Shown here piece after piece: positions 26,820 through 34,222 of a stretch of DNA of 64,000 bases (positions are counted from its first letter, which is position 1; the number at the start of each line of letters is the position of its first letter). This stretch comes from an uncultured cyanobacterium. GTDB taxonomy: Bacteria > Cyanobacteriota > Cyanobacteriia > PCC-6307 > Cyanobiaceae. The position numbers and the translations under genes were made by a program. Under the pieces are notes generated by a model that made no database searches, was not told where the DNA came from, and was given only the letters and a program-made list of their open reading frames with translations. The stretch lies in contig CAIXBB010000038.1 in assembly GCA_903917565.1 (NCBI GenBank), forward strand, positions 62,001-126,000. Direction: 5' to 3'.

Positions 26820-27431
26820 ATGGAAGACCTCAACCGCTCCGTGATCACCCTGCTGGCGTTGATCAATCCGGTGATCTGCGGCGTGATGCTGTTGCAGCGC
26901 ACGCCGGGGGCCTCCCACCGCCAGCGCCTGGCTCTGACAGGAAACGTGGTGCTGCGCACCGCCGCGATCCTGCTGATCAGTGCCGTCATCGGGCCCCAGT
27001 TGCTGCAGCGGTTGGGGATCTCCCTGGATGTGTTTCAGATCGTTGGCGGCGTGGTGATCACGATGATCGGCTACGGCATGTTCGCCCCCAGCCCCACGCC
27101 AGCGGCGCCGGTCAAGGAGAGCGGCGACCGCGAAAACCCCTCCTCCCTCGATCCGATCGTGCTGTTCGCCGCCAGCCCCGGCACCATCTCCACCGTGCTG
27201 GCGCTGTCGGTGGCGCATGGCCCTGATCGGGGCCTACCCGGTGCGATCGCGGCCGTGCTACTTGCCCTGTCGATCACCACCGTGGTGATGGCGGTGATGG
27301 TGCTGCGCCCTGGCTCATCGGCCAGCCGCAACTCTTCCCTGATCAGCCGCTTTCTCGGACTGATCCTGATCGCCATGGGGTTGCAGATGGCGCTCACCAA
27401 CCTGCGTGCCTTCTTCCAGGCCAGTGGCTGA
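26820..27431 (+). CDS. MarC family (UPF0056) inner-membrane protein
   Basis: 203-residue membrane protein with six helices. Typical MarC motifs are LLALINPVICGVMLL, FQIVGGVVITMIGYGMF and FAASPGTISTVLALS. The family was once linked to antibiotic resistance, which was not confirmed; its substrate is unknown. It follows the outer-membrane protein gene by 42 nt on the same strand, so the two are probably co-transcribed. This gene ends 8 nt from the convergent pilin-like gene. Confidence 0.88.
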   Translation: MEDLNRSVITLLALINPVICGVMLLQRTPGASHRQRLALTGNVVLRTAAILLISAVIGPQLLQRLGISLDVFQIVGGVVITMIGYGMFAPSPTPAAPVKESGDRENPSSLDPIVLFAASPGTISTVLALSVAHGPDRGLPGAIAAVLLALSITTVVMAVMVLRPGSSASRNSSLISRFLGLILIAMGLQMALTNLRAFFQASG

Positions 27432-27439
27432 GGCCAGGC

Positions 27440-27988
27440 TCATTCGTTGACCATCGAGGCCTTCACTTCAATGGAGGCATCGCCGCACTGCACGAGGCGG
27501 CCGGTGGGATTGGCGACCAGGGTTCCCAGCACAAGCTGAGGATCAGCGGGACGGATCTGTCCCGGCTGAATGTTCATGCAGATGATCGTGGTGATTTTCG
27601 GGGTCTGGCTGGGGGTGAGGAAGGCGGCTCCCACATAGGCATTGAGAAGACCCACCTTCGGCCCCTGAGCTGGAATCACATAGCTGTAGGCCGCTTCGGT
27701 GGTGGTGCGCACGGCGTAGTCGAAGGTGGATGGCAGGGTGATGCCGAAATCCTGCCGGATGTTGAAGACCGTGGCACGGAAGGAGCCATTTTTCTGGTAA
27801 TAGGTGCGCTGGCCTTCCATCATTTTTGCCACGGCTCTCAGCGCAGCCTTCTGATCAGGATTCGCCTGGGGCTGGGGTTGTGCCTTGGCAGGCAGGACTG
27901 CGCAACCCAGGCCAACAAGGAGTGAGGCGATCAGTCCCTGGCGAGCGATGCCGGAAGGATTGAAGGAGCGCGGGGTGAAGCTGTTCAT
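27440..27988 (-). CDS. Exported protein with a type IV pilin-like C-terminal domain
   Basis: 182 residues. The signal peptide (GLIASLLVGLGCAVLPAKAQ) is of the ordinary Sec type; there is no prepilin G/FTxxE cleavage motif. The mature part has AAAKMM-like helix followed by RTYYQKNGSF, FGITLPSTFDYAV and TEAAYSYVI, which resembles the globular part of cyanobacterial pilins and GspH-like proteins. A Cys pair near the C-terminus (ICMNIQ, VQCGDAS) could form the pilin D-loop disulphide. So this may be a soluble pilin-derived protein. Family assignment is by pattern only. Confidence 0.62.
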   Translation of the reverse strand: MNSFTPRSFNPSGIARQGLIASLLVGLGCAVLPAKAQPQPQANPDQKAALRAVAKMMEGQRTYYQKNGSFRATVFNIRQDFGITLPSTFDYAVRTTTEAAYSYVIPAQGPKVGLLNAYVGAAFLTPSQTPKITTIICMNIQPGQIRPADPQLVLGTLVANPTGRLVQCGDASIEVKASMVNE

Positions 27989-28039
27989 GAGGTTGATTCT
28001 TGTTGGTGGAGACTATTTCACGGACGATCACAAGTTGGT

Positions 28040-28624
28040 TCAGGGAGTAGGCACCACACGGTAGTAAACACCGTTGGCTCCATAGACAGGCTGATACCAG
28101 ATGTTGCCGCTCAGGTAATACTGAGATCCAAATCTCGAAACTTCGACGGCTCCCGGCGGCAGCATCGCGTAGCTCCCGCCCACCACCACAGGGGCCATCC
28201 CCACTGGCGCAGTGGCCGCGCTGGATGCGGTGGCCGCAGTGGCCCCCACGATCGCCCCGGCTGCCGCGGCGCAGCCGTAGCAGCCCGACGAGCCGTAGTA
28301 GGGCACGGCCACCGGCGGGTGATAGGCCGGGTAGCCGCCATAGACCGAGGCGCCATAGGTGCTGCCGCCGTCCATGTTCGTGTGTTCGGTGCCGCCGCCG
28401 TAGGCATGGCCGGTGCTGCCGCCGTAGGCGTTGGTGTGCTCCGTTCCTTCTCCGGCCACGTGCTCGGTGCTGCCACCCCAGGTGTTGGTGTGGCCGCTCT
28501 CTCCCCAGCCGTGGAACGAGCTGCCGCCGAAACGGTTGGCGCTCGCCCAGGCCTGCGCCGGCCCCGCCGACACCAGCGGGGCCGCCGACAAGAGCAGGGC
28601 AAGCAAGGGCAGGGATCGGTTCAT
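28040..28624 (-). CDS. Exported Gly/Thr-rich repeat protein
   Basis: 194 residues with a signal peptide (ending near GPAQAWA). Residues about 45-95 contain a repeat of the form GGST-EHTN-(A/M)-Y/DGGST-GHAYGGGTEHTN, rich in Gly, His, Thr and Tyr. After CYGCAAAAGAIVGATAATA, a hydrophobic Ala/Gly segment, the tail ends in YGANGVYYRVVP. I associate this arrangement with a conserved proteobacterial family often next to DUF2092 genes, as here. The role is unknown; the His-rich repeats could bind metal. Confidence 0.68.
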   Translation of the reverse strand: MNRSLPLLALLLSAAPLVSAGPAQAWASANRFGGSSFHGWGESGHTNTWGGSTEHVAGEGTEHTNAYGGSTGHAYGGGTEHTNMDGGSTYGASVYGGYPAYHPPVAVPYYGSSGCYGCAAAAGAIVGATAATASSAATAPVGMAPVVVGGSYAMLPPGAVEVSRFGSQYYLSGNIWYQPVYGANGVYYRVVPTP

Positions 28625-28672
28625 GGTCGGCAATGGGTGGATTGCGATGGAAAGAACGCAGCTGCGGTGCCC

Positions 28673-29512
28673 TCAGCGCTGGGGCTGCTTGGCGCCCCTG
28701 GGAGCCAGTGGAGTGGGCCGCTGGAAGGGCATCCGCCGGGCGGCGCGGGCCGCCGGGGAATCGAAGGCACCGTCAGAGACGGCTGGATCAAGCTTCCAGT
28801 CGGTGAGATCCATCTGGTGGCGCAGACGCAGGGGATCGGCGGCATAGACCGCGCGAATCCGGCGCGGCAGTTTGTCGTTGACGCCGATCCAGATCTGCAG
28901 GAAGACCTCCTTGTTGGCGATGGCCACCATGTCGGTGGCCACGCCGCCCACGATGGCGGAGGGGCCGATGCTGAAGGCATGGAACACTCCCTCGGTCATC
29001 GCCCTGTAGGGATCGGCCACAAGCAGATCGGTGAAGGGGAAGTAGATGTCGGCCCGCTTGAAGGCTGCCTGGAGGGCCCCCTCAAGGGTGGGCGGAGCCT
29101 TCTCGATCGCCACCAGGTTCCGCTCCGGCGAGAAGGCCATCATGGTGGTGCCGTTGAGGAAGAACTGCGAGGCGGGTCCGTCCCCTGGCGTGATCACCCG
29201 GAGTCTGTCGGGGCGCTGCATCAGCACCTCGTAGCGAACCGTATAGAGCAGGGGCGGCCCCAGGCGGCTGGGGTATTCGTAGCCCACGGTGGCGGTGAAG
29301 GCCAGGGAGCGGCTGGCGGCCAACCTGGCGCTGGAAGCCTTGAGCAGATCCAGGGCCCGCGCCTCCATCAAGGGCTTTGCTGCAGGCTTGCTGGACTGCC
29401 CGGACACCACTGGAGCGGGCCTGGCGAAAACGGCGGCGGGCCTGGCGACGGGGAAGGCAGTGGCAATCGCCAGGGCCAGGGGCGCTGACGTCCGGAGGAA
29501 GGAGTGAATCAA
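28673..29512 (-). CDS. DUF2092 exported protein
   Basis: 279 residues with a signal peptide (about residues 1-30). Landmarks of DUF2092 are RSLAFTATVGYEYPS, YTVRYEVLMQRPDRLRVITPGDG and a DLLVADPYRAMTEGV segment. The fold is expected to resemble LolA-type periplasmic carriers, with an open half-barrel for a hydrophobic ligand. It lies between the small Cys protein gene and the Gly-rich repeat gene on the same strand with gaps of about 33 and 48 nt, so a three- or four-gene transcript is likely. Function unknown. Confidence 0.82.
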   Translation of the reverse strand: MIHSFLRTSAPLALAIATAFPVARPAAVFARPAPVVSGQSSKPAAKPLMEARALDLLKASSARLAASRSLAFTATVGYEYPSRLGPPLLYTVRYEVLMQRPDRLRVITPGDGPASQFFLNGTTMMAFSPERNLVAIEKAPPTLEGALQAAFKRADIYFPFTDLLVADPYRAMTEGVFHAFSIGPSAIVGGVATDMVAIANKEVFLQIWIGVNDKLPRRIRAVYAADPLRLRHQMDLTDWKLDPAVSDGAFDSPAARAARRMPFQRPTPLAPRGAKQPQR

Positions 29513-29545
29513 GGCAATGCGGGGTGGTTCTTCGCGTTGGGCGAA

Positions 29546-29833
29546 CTAGGGAATCAGGCCGCAGGTGAACAGCTTGTTCACCACAGGGGCAGAGATCTGA
29601 TCAAAGAAGGCCTGCCGCATCTGGGGATCGTTGTTCAGCAACGTGATCACCCGTTGCTCCTCCGGCCCTGGCTGCTTGCCACGGTTGACCAGGAGTTGTT
29701 CACAGCTGGAGTTCTGATACTTGACGATCACGTTGTTGGCGATCTTTGTCAGGATCGGGTATTGAGCCTGGCCTGCGGTGGCTGACAGCACGACAAAGGC
29801 GAACAGACAAGGCAGTCGGAAGCACTTGAGCAT
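29546..29833 (-). CDS. Small exported protein of unknown function
   Basis: 95 residues from the ATG at 29833. A signal peptide (LKCFRLPCLFAFVVLSATAGQA) is followed by YPILTKIANNVIVKYQNSSCEQLLVNRG and ends NKLFTCGLIP, with Cys residues in SSCEQL and FTCGLIP likely paired. The middle (LLNNDPQMRQAFFDQI) is amphipathic helix. I associate this pattern with small exported proteobacterial proteins found near DUF1254 or DUF2092 genes. It is probably the first gene of the DUF2092 transcript. Confidence 0.7.
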   Translation of the reverse strand: MLKCFRLPCLFAFVVLSATAGQAQYPILTKIANNVIVKYQNSSCEQLLVNRGKQPGPEEQRVITLLNNDPQMRQAFFDQISAPVVNKLFTCGLIP

Positions 29834-30001
29834 GATCAAGAGATGGACAATGGAAGCCCTCTGATCACCGAACGATTGCGATCACAGGGGGCTGCGGAGG
29901 CGGAGATCGCCAGCAACAACGAAGCTAGAACATCAACATCCCCTCGTTTGTGTTCTGTTGGACACTGTTGACGGTTCGCGGCGAGATCCCGACAGGGCGT
30001 A
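29834..30001. other. Intergenic region, promoter of the DUF2092 group
   Basis: About 170 nt between the small exported protein and the PNPOx gene end. The region is of lower GC than its surroundings (for instance AACATCAACATCCCCT) and must hold the promoter for the leftward DUF2092 group. I see no terminator hairpin, RNA gene or repeat in it. Confidence 0.4.
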
Positions 30002-30592
30002 TCACTGCTGGATCCGTTCGCGCTCCAGCTCAGCGATCCGCTCCTGCAGCGGCAGCAGCCGCGCCTCCAGCTCCGCCTCGGTGAACCGGGGGGTAATGAA
30101 CTGGGGGCAGTTCCAGTCGAAGGCCTCCACCCGGATGCGGAAGAGGCGCTCCACCTCCCCAGCAGCCTGCGGTCTCAGCTGCTCCGCCAGACGCGGATCG
30201 GCAGCGAGCGGCACCACCTCCGCTTCCCCGTCGATCTTGAGCCGGCGGCGGGCGGGGTAATCCATCAGGAACAACGCCACCCGCGGGTCGCGGCGCAGAT
30301 GGCCGGCGGTGAGCAACTGGCGGTTGCCGCCGTAATCGGCGAACCCCAGGGTGCGTTCGTCGATCACCCGCAGGAACCCCACCGGCCCGCCGCGGTGCTG
30401 GATGTAGGGGGCACCCGCTTCGGTGAGGCTGGCCAGATAGAAACTGTCGCGGGCGCCGATGAAGGCGATCTCCCTGGCACTGAGGCGATCGGATGCAGCG
30501 GCTGGGGGCACACCCTGGCTCTGGCCATAGGCCTGGAGTTGGGCCTCCCCCACAGCGGGGGTGAGATGGCGATGCAGATAGTGCTGGCTCAT
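30002..30592 (-). CDS. Pyridoxamine 5'-phosphate oxidase-family flavoprotein
   Basis: 196-residue split-barrel protein. The segments GARDSFYLASLTEAGAPYIQHRGG, LGFADYGGNRQL and VALFLMDYPARRRLKIDG are the FMN-binding pattern of the PNPOx-like family. It is more likely a general flavin reductase or stress protein than a vitamin B6 enzyme, since the conserved PNPOx C-terminal domain is absent. It ends in a charged helix (LQERIAELERERIQQ). It lies 15 nt downstream of the GST gene, with which it is probably co-transcribed and regulated by the adjacent TetR protein. Confidence 0.85.
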   Translation of the reverse strand: MSQHYLHRHLTPAVGEAQLQAYGQSQGVPPAAASDRLSAREIAFIGARDSFYLASLTEAGAPYIQHRGGPVGFLRVIDERTLGFADYGGNRQLLTAGHLRRDPRVALFLMDYPARRRLKIDGEAEVVPLAADPRLAEQLRPQAAGEVERLFRIRVEAFDWNCPQFITPRFTEAELEARLLPLQERIAELERERIQQ

Positions 30593-30607
30593 GGCTGGAA
30601 GTTCCGC

Positions 30608-31213
30608 TCAGGCCTCCAGGCCCGCCATCGGTCCATAGCCCGGCAGCGCCTGGATCCGCCCGATCCAGGCGCGAACGTTGGGATAGGGGGCCAGATCGAT
30701 CCCCCCATCTCCCGCCAGGGCCACGTAGGGGAACACGGCGATGTCGGCGATGGTGGGGCGCCCCAACTCCAGCCATGGCCGATCAGCCAGGTGCCGCTCC
30801 AGCTGCTCGAGGATGAAGGCGGCCTTCTCGGTGGCCCGCTCGATCGGGATCGCCTTGACGCCGAACAGGTGATGCAGCCTGGCCGCTTCCGGGCCCTGGC
30901 GCACCTCGCCGGCGGCCGTGGAGAGCCAGCGCACCACCCGGGCCTGCTCCAGCGGATCGGTGGGAAACCAGCGGCCATCCCCCTGGCAGGCGGCCAGGTA
31001 GAAGAGGATCGCCTGGGCGTCGGCCAGGGTGGCGCCGTCCTCCTCCAGCACGGGCACCTGGCCGAAGGGATTGAGCGCCAGGAAGGCGGGCGACTTGTGC
31101 TCGCCGGCCATCAGGTCAACGCGAACCCATTCGTAGGGAATGTCGAGCAGGCCGAGCAGCAGGCGCACCTTGGCGCTGTTGCCGGAGAGTTCGTGGCCAT
31201 GGAGCTTGATCAT
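30608..31213 (-). CDS. Glutathione S-transferase family protein
   Basis: 201-residue cytoplasmic GST. The N-terminal thioredoxin-fold domain has MIKLHGHELSGNSAKVRLLL with Ser at the catalytic position, the cis-Pro motif GQVPVLEEDG and the DAQAILFYLA helix; the C-terminal helical domain has RPTIADIAVFPYV. The start at 31213 gives the typical N-terminus; the longer frame runs over the promoter. It is divergent from the tetR gene across two palindromic sites and heads the GST-PNPOx pair. Probable role: conjugation or reduction of an electrophile sensed by the TetR protein (inference). Confidence 0.9.
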   Translation of the reverse strand: MIKLHGHELSGNSAKVRLLLGLLDIPYEWVRVDLMAGEHKSPAFLALNPFGQVPVLEEDGATLADAQAILFYLAACQGDGRWFPTDPLEQARVVRWLSTAAGEVRQGPEAARLHHLFGVKAIPIERATEKAAFILEQLERHLADRPWLELGRPTIADIAVFPYVALAGDGGIDLAPYPNVRAWIGRIQALPGYGPMAGLEA

Positions 31214-31256
31214 GATTTCGAAGGCGAGAGGAAGGAAGGGGCCGGAGGATGGCAGT

Positions 31257-31304
31257 TCAGACAGACCTGTCTGACCAAATAAAAAGTAGCAGACCTTTCT
31301 GTCT
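31257..31304. promoter_or_regulatory. Two operator-like palindromes between GST and tetR
   Basis: Site 1 (31257-31274) is TCAGACAG-AC-CTGTCTGA, a perfect 8-bp inverted repeat. Site 2 (31291-31304) is AGAC-CTTTCT-GTCT, sharing the CTGTCT half. They lie 17 nt apart in the short AT-rich space between the divergent GST and tetR genes. Placement and symmetry are what is expected for autoregulation by the TetR protein and co-repression of the GST-PNPOx pair. Binding is inferred. Confidence 0.75.
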
Positions 31305-31338
31305 AGAGCGCTAGGGTTGGCAAAGTTCATCCGAGTCC

Positions 31339-31947
31339 ATGGCCACGACCAGCGCCGCCAACAGGTCCTCCGCCAAGCGGGACGCGCTGCTGGACACCGC
31401 CGAGGGACTCTTCACCCGGCAGGGCTACCGGGCCGTGGGCATCGACACGGTGCTGGCCCAGGCAGGGGTGGCCAAGATGACCCTCTACAAGTACTTCAAG
31501 TCGAAGGAGGAGCTGATCGCCGCCGTGCTGGAGCACCGTGGCAACGCCATCGCCGCGGCACTGGCCGAGCGGATCGCCGCCGCGCCGGGGGGGCCCAGAG
31601 AGCGCCTCCTGGCCGTGTTCGACTGGCTGGAGGACGCGGTTCGCTCCCCGGAGTTCCACGGTTGTCTGTTCATCAAGGCCGCCAGCGAATACCCCGCTGA
31701 GGCGGATCTGCCGCGCAAGGCGGCGCTGGTCTTCAAGGAGGGTTGCCTGCGGCTGCTGGAAGGCCTCTGCCGCGAGGTCGGCGCCGATGACCCGGAGGGT
31801 CTCGCCCGACAGCTGCAACTGCTGCTCGAAGGCACGCTGGTGATGGCCTTCCTGCAGCGGAATCCCCAGGCCGCCAGCGATGCCCGCCGGGCCGCCGAGA
31901 CCCTGCTGGCCGCCAAGCTGAAGATCCCTCAAGAGCGCAGGCCATGA
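31339..31947 (+). CDS. TetR/AcrR-family transcriptional regulator
   Basis: 202-residue repressor. The N-terminal HTH domain is RDALLDTAEGLFTRQGYRAV through AGVAKMTLYKYFKSKEELI, where TLYKYF is the recognition helix. The C-terminal ligand domain (about residues 65-195) has FIKAASEYP, a segment seen in one TetR subgroup. The probable target is the pair of palindromes just upstream. Its stop overlaps the start of the next gene by 4 nt (ATGA). Confidence 0.92.
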   Translation: MATTSAANRSSAKRDALLDTAEGLFTRQGYRAVGIDTVLAQAGVAKMTLYKYFKSKEELIAAVLEHRGNAIAAALAERIAAAPGGPRERLLAVFDWLEDAVRSPEFHGCLFIKAASEYPAEADLPRKAALVFKEGCLRLLEGLCREVGADDPEGLARQLQLLLEGTLVMAFLQRNPQAASDARRAAETLLAAKLKIPQERRP

Positions 31948-32354
31948 ACAGCTGCTGGTGGCCGGCCCTGCTCGGGGCCTCCCTGCTGGTGTCGATCCCA
32001 CCGGCCTGCGCTGCGCCCCTTCCCCGCCGCCTGGGGGAATGCCGCAAGACCTTCATCAAGGAGATTCACTACCGCCTGAGCTCCACGGATGCCAATGGCG
32101 TGCAGATCCCCATCCCGGGGTCGGGCTCCGCCGTTTCGTACACCAATGGTGGGTATCAGGTCTCCTACGACACAGTGCCGGCGATTCACAGAAGCCGGGA
32201 GGGTGATCCGGTTCAGCTCTGCCTGACGTTCCTGCCGGATTGCCGTGAGGCTCCCCGAGGCGACGAGCGCGGACGCCTTTACGCCGCCCGCAACCTGCGT
32301 ACGGGGGAGACCTGGAGCTTGCCCGACAGCCAGCACAGTTGCGGGGGCGCCTGA
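31944..32354 (+). CDS. Small exported protein of unknown function, coupled to tetR
   Basis: 136 residues, signal peptide ending near PPACAAP. The mature part has four or more Cys residues (GECRK, QLCLTF, PDCREA, QHSCGGA) that could form two disulphides, and the conserved-looking segments GSGSAVSYTNGGYQVSYDTVPAI and NLRTGETWSLPDSQHSCGGA (motif regions only). I recall similar small exported proteins in other bacteria, none with a known role. The ATGA overlap with tetR puts it in the same transcript. It might be a stress-related envelope protein. Confidence 0.7.
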   Translation: MNSCWWPALLGASLLVSIPPACAAPLPRRLGECRKTFIKEIHYRLSSTDANGVQIPIPGSGSAVSYTNGGYQVSYDTVPAIHRSREGDPVQLCLTFLPDCREAPRGDERGRLYAARNLRTGETWSLPDSQHSCGGA

Positions 32355-32392
32355 CAGACCCGATGCAGCCCACCCGCCTACCGCCGCCAGGG

Positions 32393-33052
32393 TCAGGGGG
32401 TGACGCCACTCCAGGGCAGCAGCTTGAGCACCGCCTGGGTCCGGTTGGCCACCTCCAGCTTCTGCATGATCGCGTGGCCATGGACCCGCACCGTGCCCAG
32501 TCCGATGCCAAGTTCGCCGGCGATCTCGCGGTTGCTCAGCCCGCGGGCCATCGCTTCCAGCACCTCCCGCTCCCGCGGCGTCAGCAGATCGAGGCCGTTG
32601 CTCGGGCTTGGTGCCGTCGTGCTCGCCTCCGGCCCGCCGACCGCGCCCAGTTCCCGCAGGGCCGCTGTGGCCTCCGCATCCCACCAGGAGGCGCCGCGCA
32701 ACACCGTCTGGATCGCCAGCTGCAGGTCGCCTGCCGCCACTCCCTTGCGCACGTAGCCCCGGGCGCCCGCCCGTACCATCCGCAGGCACCAGGCGGGATC
32801 CTCCTGGCTGGTGACCACCAGCACCGGGATCTGCGGGTGGCCGGCGGTGATGCGCCGGCAGGTCTCCAGACCCCCCAGCCCCGGCAGGCCGAGATCGAGC
32901 AGGATCACATCGAACCTCTGATGGCGGAGCAGATCGAGCGCCTGCTCGCCATCGCCCACGGCGGTCACCGCATCGATCACGGCGAAGCCCAGCAGGGTGA
33001 CCTCCAGGCCGAGCCGGAACAACTCGTCGTCCTCCACCACCAGCACCCGCAT
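32393..33052 (-). CDS. NarL/LuxR-type response regulator
   Basis: 219-residue two-component regulator. The receiver domain has the acidic pocket VVEDDE, phosphorylation site Asp53 (VILLDLGLPG), Thr in VLVVTSQED and Lys in YVRKGV. The C-terminal HTH is of LuxR type (LTPREREVLEAMARGLSNREIA, TVRVHGHAIMQKL). Start at 33052 is set by MRVLVVEDDE; the longer frame is antisense to the kinase gene. It is 4 nt downstream of the histidine kinase gene, its likely partner. It is not OmpR-type, so it is not a normal KdpE despite its kdp neighbourhood. Confidence 0.9.
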   Translation of the reverse strand: MRVLVVEDDELFRLGLEVTLLGFAVIDAVTAVGDGEQALDLLRHQRFDVILLDLGLPGLGGLETCRRITAGHPQIPVLVVTSQEDPAWCLRMVRAGARGYVRKGVAAGDLQLAIQTVLRGASWWDAEATAALRELGAVGGPEASTTAPSPSNGLDLLTPREREVLEAMARGLSNREIAGELGIGLGTVRVHGHAIMQKLEVANRTQAVLKLLPWSGVTP

Positions 33053-33056
33053 CGGA

Positions 33057-34148
33057 TCAGCCTCCCTCCCCATCGGCACCGAGGCAGTCCCTGGGCAGGA
33101 GCACCTCGATCTCAGCGCCACCGCCGGGCCGGTTGCGCAGCCCGATGCGGCCGCCATGGGCCTCCACGATCTGGCGGCAGAGATACAGCCCCAGACCGCT
33201 GCCCGGCCGCTCCTCCGACAGCCGCTGGAAACGCTGGAACAGATTGGTGATCTCCTGCTCCGGCACCCCCGGACCGGAATCGCCGATCCGCAGCCGGTGC
33301 CCACTGCCATGGGCCTCGAGATCCACCCGGATCTGGCCACCCCGCAGGCTGTGGTGGATGGCGTTGAGCAGCAGGTTCTCCAGCAGCCGTCGCAACTGTG
33401 GCCCATCGCCCACGAGCCGGTGCGGGCTGCGCTGGGAACTCGCACCGAAGCCCAGGCGCAGGGTCAGCTCCCGCTCCTCCGCCAGCGCCGAAAGCTCGCG
33501 GATCACGTCCTCCACCAGGCGGGTGAGTTCGAGTTCCGCCGGTTGCAGGCGCAGGCCCTCGGCATCATTGCGATAGACCTCCAGCAGGGTCTGGATCTGG
33601 GCGAGCGCGCGGCTCTGGCCCCGTTCAATCGTCGCCAGGGCTCTGGCCACCAGCGGGCCGTCGCTGCGCTGGCTGGCCGCGGCGAGGCTGCGGGTGGTGG
33701 CGATCGTGCCCAGGATCGGTGTCTTGAGATCATGGGCCAGGGTGGCCACGAAATCCCGGCGCAGGTCCTCCACGGCCAGCTGGCCCTGCAGTTCGAGCCG
33801 CTGGCGCTGCAGGACCTGGATGCGCAGGCACTGGCCGGCGGTCAGCACCAGGGCACCGCAGACCAGCAGCCGGTTGGCCAGGACAGATGCGGCCAGCGGG
33901 GCCGCTTCCGGGACCACCAGATTGGCGAGCGTGAGCCCACAGGCCAGGACCGCGAAGCGCCAGATCGCCGCCGGCCGCGCCGTTTCGCTCAGCAGGATCA
34001 ACGGCAGCACATAGAGATAGGCAAGCACCACCTGAGCCGGTGTCAGCACCTCCACCAGCGCCACCAGGGCGGTGAGGGCCGCCACCTGCCCGCCAGGGGA
34101 GGCCAGCACCCCTATACCCCTGGGTAAGGACCGGCGGCTCAAATCCAT
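33057..34148 (-). CDS. Membrane histidine kinase, probably partner of the short KdpD
   Basis: 363 residues from the ATG at 34148 (an upstream ATG at 34202 is possible). About four membrane helices occupy residues 22-107. The HisKA domain follows with His139 in TLAHDLKTPILG. The ATPase domain has the N-box ENLLLNAIHHS, GDSGPGV and GSGLGLYLC. This arrangement matches the C-terminal half of KdpD (DUF4118-like membrane part plus kinase) but lacks its sensor and USP domains. It is divergent from kdpA with 74 nt between, next to the response regulator. Link to Kdp is inference from position. Confidence 0.85.
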   Translation of the reverse strand: MDLSRRSLPRGIGVLASPGGQVAALTALVALVEVLTPAQVVLAYLYVLPLILLSETARPAAIWRFAVLACGLTLANLVVPEAAPLAASVLANRLLVCGALVLTAGQCLRIQVLQRQRLELQGQLAVEDLRRDFVATLAHDLKTPILGTIATTRSLAAASQRSDGPLVARALATIERGQSRALAQIQTLLEVYRNDAEGLRLQPAELELTRLVEDVIRELSALAEERELTLRLGFGASSQRSPHRLVGDGPQLRRLLENLLLNAIHHSLRGGQIRVDLEAHGSGHRLRIGDSGPGVPEQEITNLFQRFQRLSEERPGSGLGLYLCRQIVEAHGGRIGLRNRPGGGAEIEVLLPRDCLGADGEGG

Positions 34149-34222
34149 ACCCTCCGCTAGTAGCGCCAGGCCTTGGGGACGATCGACAGTGACCGAGCCC
34201 ATCGAACCGGACGCTACCGCCG

